From CAZBZG01 sp964496245 (GTDB lineage: Bacteria; Planctomycetota; SZUA-567): 28,266 nucleotides of DNA. Made by a program: the position numbers and the translations under genes. Location: NCBI GenBank assembly GCA_964496245.1, contig CAZBZG010000020.1, positions 1 through 28,266 on the forward strand, given 5' to 3'. The notes under the pieces are model-generated. The model was given only the letters and a program-made list of their open reading frames with translations. It ran no database searches and was not told the origin of the DNA. Position 1 is the first letter of the stretch; each line of letters starts with the position of its first letter. Shown piece by piece: positions 7,811 through 15,700 of the stretch.

Positions 7811-8270
7811 CGTGCCCGCGTGCCGTGGAAGACGCCTGCGGCCGGTACCCGCTCGATCCGAAGCGACTGACCCTGGTCGCGCTCTCCAACGGCGGTACGG
7901 GCGCCACGCGCGCGATCGCCACGCATCGGGAGCTCTTCTCGCGCGCGGTCCTGATCTCCGCCGCACTCGAGCAGGATCCCATCTGGAGAGGCCGCAGCGC
8001 AGGCGCGTGGGAGGGGCTGCCCGTGCTCGTGATCCACGGCGAGGCGGACCGGCGCATCCCTGTTGCGAACATCCGCCGGCGCGCGGCCGAGCTCGAGCGG
8101 GGGGGGCTCACCTCACCACGTGGTTCGTCCCCGGAGCCGATCACTTCCTCTTCTTCGCTCGGCGCGAGGCTGTGCTGCAGCGGATCGCGGAGTGGATGGA
8201 AGAGACGGACAGCGAACGCGCCGGGCCAGGGCAAGCGGCCGCAGACGCGTCACCGGCCCGCGTTCCGTAG
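7807..8270 (+). pseudogene. Truncated, frameshifted alpha/beta-hydrolase (esterase-like) remnant
   Basis: From ATG 7807, which overlaps the gpsA TGA, the translation matches only the C-terminal half of an alpha/beta hydrolase: YPLDPKRLTLVALSNGG with the nucleophile Ser, the Ala-Leu-Ile-Ser strand, and LVIHGEADRRIP with the acidic residue. The frame then fails at a run of eight G (8099-8106). The continuation, HLTTWFVPGADHFLFF with the catalytic His, sits in the -1 frame and ends at 8268-8270. One extra G would restore a Ser-Asp-His triad in one frame. The strands before the nucleophile elbow (roughly the first 100 residues of the family) are missing and do not appear upstream, where gpsA lies. 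I therefore call it a remnant. A homopolymer sequencing error could explain the frameshift but not the missing N-terminal half. The end overlaps the tail of the convergent comB gene. Confidence 0.72.
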
Positions 8271-8930
8271 CACGCCGTCGGACAGCACGGGCACCACATC
8301 GTACACGTTCGCCCGCAGGCAGGCGTGCAGATCCTCGGCACGGTAGTTGGGGTTGGCGGGGTCGGTGAACTTCTGCCCTTCCGGATGCGCGCAGATTTGC
8401 TTGAACATGTCCGTGGGATCCGGCCAGAAGCCGGTGAGGCCCAGTTCCATGAACTGCGCGCACAGGTTGTCCTCGGGCGAGGGCACTTCTGCGCACACGC
8501 CGAGCGCGACGAACGAGACGACCTGGTGCGGGTGGGATCGGACATACTCGATCACCGCCTGGGCGTTGGCAAAGCAGCCGACGAGCACTTCCTCCGCATG
8601 CGCGGCCGCGGCGAGGAGGCCGCGCGTGCCCGCCGAGGTGGTGAGAATCACGGTCTGGCCGGTGAAGTCCCGTTCTTCGGCTTCGGCCGGGGAGTTGCCG
8701 AGTTCGAATCCCGCGGGCGGCAGGCCTTCCCGTTCGCCAGCCAGGATCCAGTCCGGGTGTTCGGTCTTGCGCGCGCGGGCCTCGTCGACTTCCGCTACAG
8801 GCACCACGGCTTCGGCCCCGCGGTTGAAGAGGCTGACGATGTGCGAACCCGCCCGGAACACGTCGATCACCACGGCCAGGCCCTGGGCGTGGTGCGCGCC
8901 TTGGATGAGCTGGAGATGATGGACCTGCAT
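8250..8930 (-). CDS. comB: 2-phosphosulfolactate phosphatase ComB
   Basis: ComB hydrolyses 2-phosphosulfolactate to sulfolactate; it was defined in archaeal coenzyme M synthesis but occurs widely in bacteria without coenzyme M, where its role is less clear. The 226-residue product shows the family features: VVIDVFRAGSHIV near the N terminus, FELGNSPAE near residue 80, VILTTSAGTRGL, a Cys-containing strand VGCFANAQAV, and the Glu/Asp-rich segment PSPEDNLCAQ. The start is ATG 8930, with GGAGGGG about 10 bases upstream; the frame runs further 5' without similarity. It is tail-to-tail with the hydrolase remnant, overlapping it by 21 bases. No other coenzyme M or sulfolactate gene is visible nearby. 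Confidence 0.9.
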   Translation of the reverse strand: MQVHHLQLIQGAHHAQGLAVVIDVFRAGSHIVSLFNRGAEAVVPVAEVDEARARKTEHPDWILAGEREGLPPAGFELGNSPAEAEERDFTGQTVILTTSAGTRGLLAAAAHAEEVLVGCFANAQAVIEYVRSHPHQVVSFVALGVCAEVPSPEDNLCAQFMELGLTGFWPDPTDMFKQICAHPEGQKFTDPANPNYRAEDLHACLRANVYDVVPVLSDGVLRNAGR

Positions 8931-8980
8931 GGGGCTTCCCCTCCATCGGCACAAGAACCCGAGGGTCGCTGTCGGCATCC

Positions 8981-9033
8981 GAATCGGTATCGGGATCGTT
9001 GTTGCGGCGACGTTTCAATCCCGATCCCGATTT
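8981..9033. repeat. Imperfect palindrome of GATCCC/GGGATC-type repeats
   Basis: Between comB and the solute-binding protein gene, AATCGGTATCGGGAT (8982-8996) pairs with ATCCCGATCCCGATT (9018-9032) with one mismatch, leaving a 21-base loop. The arms are themselves short tandem units (CGATCC/GGGATC), and similar units extend left to about 8970. No T-run follows, so a simple terminator is unlikely. It looks like a dispersed intergenic repeat. Confidence 0.6.
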
Positions 9034-9069
9034 CGAGGACGGCGCGAGCGTGCGAGGCGTGCCGTGCGC

Positions 9070-10173
9070 CTACTCGCCGAACGTCTCCTTGACCCACTCG
9101 ACCGAGGCGTCCCAGTTGGCGGCCACCGCGTCCCAGTCGACTTCCATGGGCTTGACCGTGGCGGGGGTGGCTACGCGCGGGGTGAAGTCTTCGCCCGCCT
9201 CGACGGCCGGGTTCACCGGGATCTGCGCAGACGGGCTGTTGGCCAGCGCGAGCTCGACCTCGGGGCTGAGCAGAAACTCCACGAGTTTGCGCGCGTTCTG
9301 CGGATGCGGGCAGTGCTTGAGAATGGACAGCGTGTTCGGGAAGAAGAGCGTGCCCGCCTGGTCCTTGGCGCCATCCAGGTACACGATCTCCACGGGTTTG
9401 CCGCCCTCTTGTTCGATGATCGCGTCGTCGGTATCCGTGAAGCCCATGACGAGCGCGCCCGAGGCCACGTTCTGCGCGGACTGCTTGTTGCCGCCCACGA
9501 CCTGGAGGTAGCCGCCGCTGGCGAGGTCCTCGAGGATCTCCTTGTGCGATTTGGCGTCACCGGACGCGTTCTGCTGGGCGCGCGTGTAGACCACGGCCGC
9601 CCAAGTGGCGGTGGAGCCGAAGAGCGGTTTGGCGATGCCGATCTTTCCCTTCCATTCCGGATTGAGAAGATCGCCGAGCGTTTCGGGCATGTCCGCGGGC
9701 TTCACGGCGTCGGTGTTGACCAGCAGCACGCGGGCCCGCGCTGCAAACCCCGTCCAGCAGCCGTCGGGGTCGCGGAACGCGTTTGGGAAGCCTTGCGCGG
9801 CCTCGGGCCGGTAGGACGCGAGCAGGCCCTTCTGCTTGAGCCGGAGGGTGCCCACGATCTCGTTGTTCCAGAAGACGTCGCAGACCGGGTGTTCGGCCTC
9901 GTTGACGAGCCGGTTGATCAGGCCGATGGTCTTGGTGCTCTCCGCATCGTACTTGGCGCGCACGCGGATGCCCGTCTTCTCCTCGAACCGCTTGAGGATG
10001 CGCTGGGAGAACTCCATGTCCAATGCGGTGTAGCAGACGACTTCCGCGGTCCCCTCCGCGGGTTGGCCGGGCAGGCCCGGAGGGGCCGGCGGCTGGCCGC
10101 TGCGCATGAGATAGATGAAGACCGCGATCGCGATGAAGAGCACGAGAATGATCCCACCGAGGCGTCCTGTCAT
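9070..10173 (-). CDS. Extracellular solute-binding protein, Fe(3+)-type ABC transporter family
   Basis: The 367-residue product starts at ATG 10173, with AAAGGA about 7 bases upstream. An uncleaved-looking hydrophobic helix (residues 6-23, GGIILVLFIAIAVFIYL) is followed by a Pro/Gly linker and a periplasmic-binding fold: EVVCYTALDMEFSQRILKRF, EEKTGIRV, DVFWNNEIVGTLRLKQKG, LLNPEWKGKIGIAKPLFGS and NTLSILKHCPHPQNARKLVEF. This pattern is that of the FbpA/AfuA-like ferric-iron binding group, although related proteins bind other anions or polyamines. No Cys lipobox is seen, so it is probably held in the membrane by its N-terminal helix. No permease or ATPase gene is adjacent in this window, making it an orphan, and the ligand is unproven. 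Confidence 0.88.
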   Translation of the reverse strand: MTGRLGGIILVLFIAIAVFIYLMRSGQPPAPPGLPGQPAEGTAEVVCYTALDMEFSQRILKRFEEKTGIRVRAKYDAESTKTIGLINRLVNEAEHPVCDVFWNNEIVGTLRLKQKGLLASYRPEAAQGFPNAFRDPDGCWTGFAARARVLLVNTDAVKPADMPETLGDLLNPEWKGKIGIAKPLFGSTATWAAVVYTRAQQNASGDAKSHKEILEDLASGGYLQVVGGNKQSAQNVASGALVMGFTDTDDAIIEQEGGKPVEIVYLDGAKDQAGTLFFPNTLSILKHCPHPQNARKLVEFLLSPEVELALANSPSAQIPVNPAVEAGEDFTPRVATPATVKPMEVDWDAVAANWDASVEWVKETFGE

Positions 10174-10223
10174 GCCATTCCTTTCATGCAAGATCTGCTG
10201 CGATGGCTGCACCGAGGCGTCCT
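10155..10223. repeat. 14-base direct repeat flanking the solute-binding protein start
   Basis: CACCGAGGCGTCCT occurs at 10155-10168, inside the first codons of the solute-binding protein gene, and again at 10210-10223 upstream of it, 55 bases apart and in the same orientation. The copies diverge immediately outside this core. They may be a small duplication or a paired binding site; no further copy of the full 14-mer was noticed. Confidence 0.4.
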
Positions 10224-10330
10224 ACCCGGAACGCGGGTTCTCTTCCTCGTACACGACGCCTCATGGTGCGGACGTTCCCGCGTTCGCGCAAGCGAAAAAT
10301 GGGGCCTGCTTCAGAAGCGCAGCATGTAGT

Positions 10331-10390
10331 CCAGGCACGCTTGCCTGGGGCGGAGCCCGTGAGGCGGTGCACAGGCAGCCGTGCCTGTGC
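10331..10390. repeat. Tandem AGGCA hairpins (REP-like intergenic element)
   Basis: Two perfect hairpins share the core AGGCA/TGCCT. CCAGGCA (10331-10337) pairs with TGCCTGG (10342-10348) across CGCT. GCACAGGCA (10369-10377) pairs with TGCCTGTGC (10382-10390) across GCCG. They lie just upstream of the -35 box of the DUF4912 promoter, in the divergent gap between it and the solute-binding protein gene. There is no T-run after either, so I read them as a dispersed palindromic repeat rather than terminators. Confidence 0.6.
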
Positions 10391-10400
10391 GATTTCCGTG

Positions 10401-10429
10401 TTGACAGGTCGCGCGGGACGGTTTAGCAT
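10401..10429 (+). promoter_or_regulatory. Sigma70-type promoter for the DUF4912-GH57 operon
   Basis: A perfect TTGACA (10401-10406) is followed after 17 bases by TAGCAT (10424-10429). The predicted transcript would start near 10436, with GGAGGG at 10441 and the ATG at 10454, giving a very short leader. This is the best promoter match in the window. The palindromic pair immediately upstream could influence it. Confidence 0.65.
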
Positions 10430-10453
10430 GCATGTCTCGTGGAGGGAAACCGC

Positions 10454-11008
10454 ATGGCAGAGCTGCCGGAACATTATGGCGACGACCGGATGGTGGCGCT
10501 CGTGCGCGATCCGTCCAATCTCTTCATCTACTGGGACCTCGAAGACGGCGCCCGGCGCGCGCTCGAAGGCGAGCTCGGTGCTGAGGCGTTGGACCGGAGC
10601 GCATGGGTTCTGCGCATCGTCAACCTGGATACGGGCGGGTCCCGGGACATCCCCATCGACCTGGGTGCCCGGAATTGGTATGTGGCGGTCGAGGCCGGGT
10701 GCGCCTACGAGGTCTCCCTCGGTCTCGTGGATCCGGACGGAGCGTTTCACCGTGTGCTGGCGCAGGGACCGGTGCGCACGCCGCCGCTCTCCTACAGCCG
10801 GTTCTTCGACACGCAGTGGATGATCCCCGAAGAGGAATACCTCAAGCTGCTGGCTCTGGGATGGACGGGGTTCCTGGGCAGTTCCGCCACGAGCGGTTTT
10901 CTGCCGCGGGAGACAGACACGCCCCGAACGGCCGAGGCCGGTCCGCCGGAGTCTGACGAGCCCGCTCCGACCAGCCCCGGCGTTCCAGAGTACAGGGGGC
11001 GCAGGTAG
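10454..11008 (+). CDS. DUF4912 domain protein
   Basis: This 184-residue protein has the DUF4912 core: DRMVALVRDPSNLFIYWDL (residues 12-30), WVLRIVNLDTGGSRDIPID, NWYVAVEAGCAYEVSLGLVD and the closing RTPP. The remaining C-terminal part is Pro/Glu-rich and probably disordered. DUF4912 proteins are often encoded directly before GH57 branching enzymes, as here, and their Ig-like fold suggests carbohydrate or partner binding, but the function is not established. The ATG at 10454 follows GGAGGG by about 8 bases; the GTG at 10439 lies before this ribosome site and is less likely. The TAG stop abuts the ATG of the next gene, so the two are translated together from the promoter at 10401-10429. Confidence 0.88.
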   Translation: MAELPEHYGDDRMVALVRDPSNLFIYWDLEDGARRALEGELGAEALDRSAWVLRIVNLDTGGSRDIPIDLGARNWYVAVEAGCAYEVSLGLVDPDGAFHRVLAQGPVRTPPLSYSRFFDTQWMIPEEEYLKLLALGWTGFLGSSATSGFLPRETDTPRTAEAGPPESDEPAPTSPGVPEYRGRR

Positions 11009-12604
11009 ATGACCGGTTCCCCCGCAGGGCAGCTCGCCCTGGTCTTGCATGCCCACCTGCCGTTCGTCCGGCATCCCGAACACCCCGTGTTCCTCGAGGA
11101 AAACTGGCTCTTCGAAGCCATGGTCGAGTCGTACATCCCGCTGGTCGACATGCTGGGCCGGTTGCGGGAGGACGGGATCGAGTTCCGCCTGGGCCTGGGT
11201 CTGTCGCCCACGCTCTGCGAGATGCTCTCCGACGACCTGCTGCAAGAGCGATTCGCCGCGCGCCTGGACGCCTTGATCGAACTGAGCCGGAAGGAGCTCG
11301 ACCGCACGCAGCCGCATCCCGAGTTCCACCGTACGGCGGTCTTGTACAACCGGCACTTCGAGCGGGCCAAGGTCGTGTTCGAAGAGACCTTCGGCCGCGA
11401 TCTGCTCAGCGCGTTTCGCGCGTTCCAGGAGGCGGGCGCGCTTGAGATCATCTGTTGCCCGGCGACCCACGCGTTTCTGCCGCTGTTGGTCAACCGGCGC
11501 GCCATCCGGGCGCAGCTGCGCATGGGCATCCGCAACTACCGCCGCCACTTCGGCTGCGACCCGCGGGGGCTGTGGCTGCCCGAATGCGCGTACGTGCCCG
11601 GTCTCGACGAGGAGCTCGCGGCCGAACACCTGCGGTACTTCTTCCTCGATTCCCACGGCATCCTCTTCGGCACGCCGCGGCCCAAGTACGGGATCTTCGC
11701 GCCCGTCCTCTGCCGCAGCCGCGTGGCCGCCTTCGGCCGCGACATCGAGAGCTCCAAGCAGGTCTGGAGCTCGCAGACGGGTTACCCGGGCGACGCCGAC
11801 TACCGGGAGTTCTACCGGGACCTCGGCTACGACGCGGACTACGACTACATCGCGCCGTACCTGCACCCCGACGGCATCCGGCACGACGTGGGCATCAAGT
11901 ACCACCGCGTCACAGGCGCGGTCGCGCTCTCCGACAAACAGCCGTACAACCCGGAGCGGGCCCGGGCCAAGGTCGACCGGCATGCGACCGACTTTCTGGT
12001 CAACCGGCAGAAGCAGGCCCGCCACCTGCGGGAACTGCTCGGCCGGCCGCCCCTGATCGTGGCGCCCTATGACGCGGAGCTCTTCGGACACTGGTGGTAC
12101 GAAGGTCCGCAGTTCCTGGAGCTCTTCCTGCGCAAAGCCGCCTGCGACCAAGAGGACATCGAACTCGTCACGCCGAGCGGCTATCTCGAGCAGCAGCCGT
12201 CCCTGCAGGTCGTGGAGCCGAGCGCCTCCTCCTGGGGCGACAAGGGCTATTTCGAGGTCTGGCTGAACGGATCGAACGACTGGATCTACCGGCACCTCCA
12301 CAAGGCCGAGGAGCGCATGGCCGAACTCGCCGACGCCAACGGCCAGCCCGGCACGCTCCGGATGCGCGCACTCAATCAGGCCGCCCGCGAACTCATGCTC
12401 GCCGAATCGAGCGACTGGGCCTTCATCATGAGCACGGGCACCATGGTCTCCTACGCGGAGAAGCGCGTGCACGACCACATCCGGCGCTTCAACGAGCTGT
12501 ACGACATGCTGACCAACGGCAGCATTGCCGAACCCCGCCTGGCCGAACTCGAGCAGCGCGACAACATCTTCCCGGACATGGACTACCGCATCTACGCGGT
12601 GTAA
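11009..12604 (+). CDS. GH57 1,4-alpha-glucan (glycogen) branching enzyme
   Basis: The 531-residue enzyme belongs to GH57 with the DUF1957-type C-terminal helical domain, the branch that makes alpha-1,6 branches in glycogen-like glucan in the cytoplasm. The N terminus has the hallmark LHAHLPFVRHP. The catalytic nucleophile is Glu192 in GLWLPECAY and the acid/base is Asp355 in APYDAELFGHWWYEGP; these positions are close to those of the characterised archaeal enzyme TK1436. Other signatures are CPATHAFLP, the flexible-loop region near residues 235-270, and WAFIMSTGTMVSYAEKR in the C-terminal domain. It begins at the ATG immediately after the DUF4912 stop, with AGGGGG 9 bases upstream. No glycogen synthase or ADP-glucose gene is in the window. 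Confidence 0.95.
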   Translation: MTGSPAGQLALVLHAHLPFVRHPEHPVFLEENWLFEAMVESYIPLVDMLGRLREDGIEFRLGLGLSPTLCEMLSDDLLQERFAARLDALIELSRKELDRTQPHPEFHRTAVLYNRHFERAKVVFEETFGRDLLSAFRAFQEAGALEIICCPATHAFLPLLVNRRAIRAQLRMGIRNYRRHFGCDPRGLWLPECAYVPGLDEELAAEHLRYFFLDSHGILFGTPRPKYGIFAPVLCRSRVAAFGRDIESSKQVWSSQTGYPGDADYREFYRDLGYDADYDYIAPYLHPDGIRHDVGIKYHRVTGAVALSDKQPYNPERARAKVDRHATDFLVNRQKQARHLRELLGRPPLIVAPYDAELFGHWWYEGPQFLELFLRKAACDQEDIELVTPSGYLEQQPSLQVVEPSASSWGDKGYFEVWLNGSNDWIYRHLHKAEERMAELADANGQPGTLRMRALNQAARELMLAESSDWAFIMSTGTMVSYAEKRVHDHIRRFNELYDMLTNGSIAEPRLAELEQRDNIFPDMDYRIYAV

Positions 12605-12773
12605 GGCACCTGGACGGGGTCTGGCTCCTGCGCCTCTACGTTCTCTTCCGGAGACGCGGGCGGGAAATTGTCCACAACGCGTGAACCTTCGGGACCTTCC
12701 CGTCGTCTACAAGCCACGGGCCGCTGTTTCGGATGAATGGCGCGCGCTTTCAAATGTCTCGAGGAGATGCTGG

Positions 12774-15700
12774 ATGAAGACCCTTCCAACGGCGGTGATG
12801 CTTGTGTGTGTGTGCGCGGCCGCAGTCGCGCAGGCGGGCGAGGTCGGGTACGTGGAGCGTTTCGCCCTGGCTGACGACCGCACCGAAGCGCTCGCAGAGT
12901 TGATTCCGGGTACGGAGGCCTACTACTACTATCACTGCCTGCACTTTCAGAACACGGATCAGCTCGAACGGGTGGAACAGCTTCTGGCCAGCTGGATCGA
13001 GCGGCATGGCCGCACCGAGCAGGTGCAAGAGATCCGCAACCGGCAGGCGCTTCTCCGGTACGCCGCGGATCCGGAGGCGGCGCTCGAGGCGCTCAAGCAA
13101 CGCTTGGACCTCAGGTTCGAGCACGAGAAACGGACGCTCGAGGGCAGAACCAACCGTCCGACTGTTTTCGACCCTGCGCGTATCTCCTACGCAACGTTAC
13201 GCGAACGAGCGTTGCGGCGCCACCCGCACACACTGGAGGGCTTCGCCGCGCTCGGCCTGCGCCGCCTGGAGCCCGACGCGTTGAAAGGCAAGCGGCTCCA
13301 CCAGTACCTCGAGCGGCTCACGGTGCCCGACGCGCCCGGTCTCGTGACGCTCCTCGCGACTGAGCTGGCCCTGCCGGACAGCCGCGGGTTCGGGTCTCTT
13401 CCCATCCACAAGAAGCTGACGCTGCAGCAGCTGAACGCCCTGCGCGCACGCAGGCCCGCGCTCGCTTCCAACGCGACCTTTGCGCAGACGGTGCTCCTGC
13501 GCCTGCAGCCGCCCGGGCACGTGGACTGGCGGCACGACGCCGAGGCCCGCGAAGCCTACCTCGATCGGTTGTGGGCGTTCGCTTCGGATCTGCCTCCTGC
13601 GCAGAACTCGCTCAAGGCGCACGTGCTCTACCGCCGGCTGGTGCACGACCGCAGCCGGGGCGTCTACGACAAAGAGCGTTTCCTCGCCTACCTGGCCTTG
13701 CCCCGTTCCCTGTCCTACGTGAATCCGAAGTATCTCGCCCGCGGCGAGCGACGGGAGCACCGGGTCGATCTCAAGCAGGACTTCGCGGGGAGCACCCCGT
13801 TTCCTGCGATCGGCGGAGACGAGACGCTGGTGCGCAGCTATCTCGAGCATTTCTTCCGCAAGGCCCGTACATTCGAACCCTATCTCCCGTACATCAAGGA
13901 GGCGTACCTGAAGCGCGTCTTTGCCGAGACCAAGATCCTGTACGGCCAGGGCGACAGGGAACGATGGGCGTCCAGGCTCAGCCCCTCCCGCTTCCGCGCC
14001 CTCAAGGAGCGGGTGGAGATCGCCTTTGCGCCCACCAATCCGGCGCAATACGACGCGCACGAGCCGGTCCGCATCGCAGTCGACGTGAAGAACGTCCAAA
14101 CGCTGATCGTCAAGGTGTACGAGGTCAACACCATCAACTACTACCGCGAATCGGACAAGGCCGACGGCAGCGACATCAACCTGAAAGGGCTGGTGGCCAA
14201 TCAGGAGAAGGTGCACGTCTACGACGAGCCGCCGTTTCGCCGCGTGCGGCGTACCTTCGCGTTCCCCGCGCTCGACAAACCCGGCCTGTATTTCGTCGAG
14301 TTCATCGGCAACGGCCGGAGCAGCCGCGCGATCGTGCGCAAGGGCGCCCTGCGGTTCACCGAGCGCATGAGCCGCGCGGGGCACGTGCTCACGGTGCGCG
14401 ACGCGCAAAACCAGCCGCTCCCCGACGCCAAGGCCTGGGTGGCCGGCCATCTCTACGAGGCGGACGAACGCGGCCGCGTGGTGGTGCCGTTCACCAACGA
14501 GCCCGGCCGGGAACGAATCGTGCTCCAGCACGGCACGTTCGCGTACCCCCAGATCCTGGCGCACAAACGCGAATCCTACTCGCTGCAGGCGGGGTTCTTT
14601 GTGGAGCGCGAACAGCTGCAGACGCACGAAACCGCGCACGTGCTCATGCGCCCGGTTCTCTACCTGAACGAGGTCCCGGTGACGCTTTCGGCAATGGAAG
14701 AGGTCACCCTCACGATCACAAGCATCGACCGCGAAGGCGTGCGCACGAGCAAGGAGGTCGAGGATGTCGCGCTCTTCGAGGACCGGGAGACGGTCCACGC
14801 CTTTCCCGTTCCGCCCGATCTGGCCAGTGTCTCCTTCCGACTTGCCGGCAACGTCGATCTCGTGAGCCGGGGCGGCGACCAGCCGTTGTCTGCCTCCCGG
14901 ACGTTCCGCATCAACGGAATCGACAGGACGGACGTGATCGAGGATCTGCACCTGGTACGCAGCCGCGAAGGGTATGCCCTGCACCTTCTGGGCAAGAGCG
15001 GCGAGCCGCGGGCCCACTGCCCGGTCGCTGTCGCGCTGCACCACCGGGCGTTCCGCGACAAGACGGAGGTCTTGCTGCAGACCGATGCAAAGGGCGTCAT
15101 CCGGCTGGGAACGCTGCCGGGCATCCGCAAGCTCGAGGCCACGAGGTCCGGCGGCGCGTCGCACACCTGGTTTCTCGGTGCCGCGCTCAACACGATGCCG
15201 GCCCGCATCCATGCCCGGCCGGGGGGCGTGGTCCGCGTTCCCTACGCGGGAAGGGCCGAGCGTGTAGAGCGGTGGGCGTTCAGCCTCTTCGAAATGCGGG
15301 GAGATGCATACCAAGGCTTCCTGGCCGACCGATTCGACGCCTTGCGGCTCGCGAGCGGGTTCCTGGAAGCCCGCGGTCTGGCCGAAGGGGAGTATCTGCT
15401 GAAGATGCACGAGCGCGGCAGGACGGTGCGCATCCGCGTGCTCGGCGGCGAAGTCCAGGACGGTCTGATCGCCTCGCCCACGCGCGTGCTCGAAACCGCA
15501 CGCCTGGCGCCCCTGCAGATCGTGTCCGCCGAGGCCGACGAAGACGAGCTGGTCGTGCGGCTCGCCCATGCCACGGCGTTCAGCCGCGTACATGTGTTCG
15601 CCACGCGCTTCGCGCCAGCCTTCTCCGCCTACGTCTCCCTCGGACGGCCCGCGTTCCCGGCGCCCGCGGCCACGCGCTTCACGCGGCCGGAGACGCGCTA

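Noticed and set aside
8099..8106. Programmed -1 frameshift at the run of eight G
   Set aside because: Possible in principle, but the product would still lack the N-terminal half of the hydrolase fold, and I see no downstream stimulatory structure; decay or a sequencing error is simpler.
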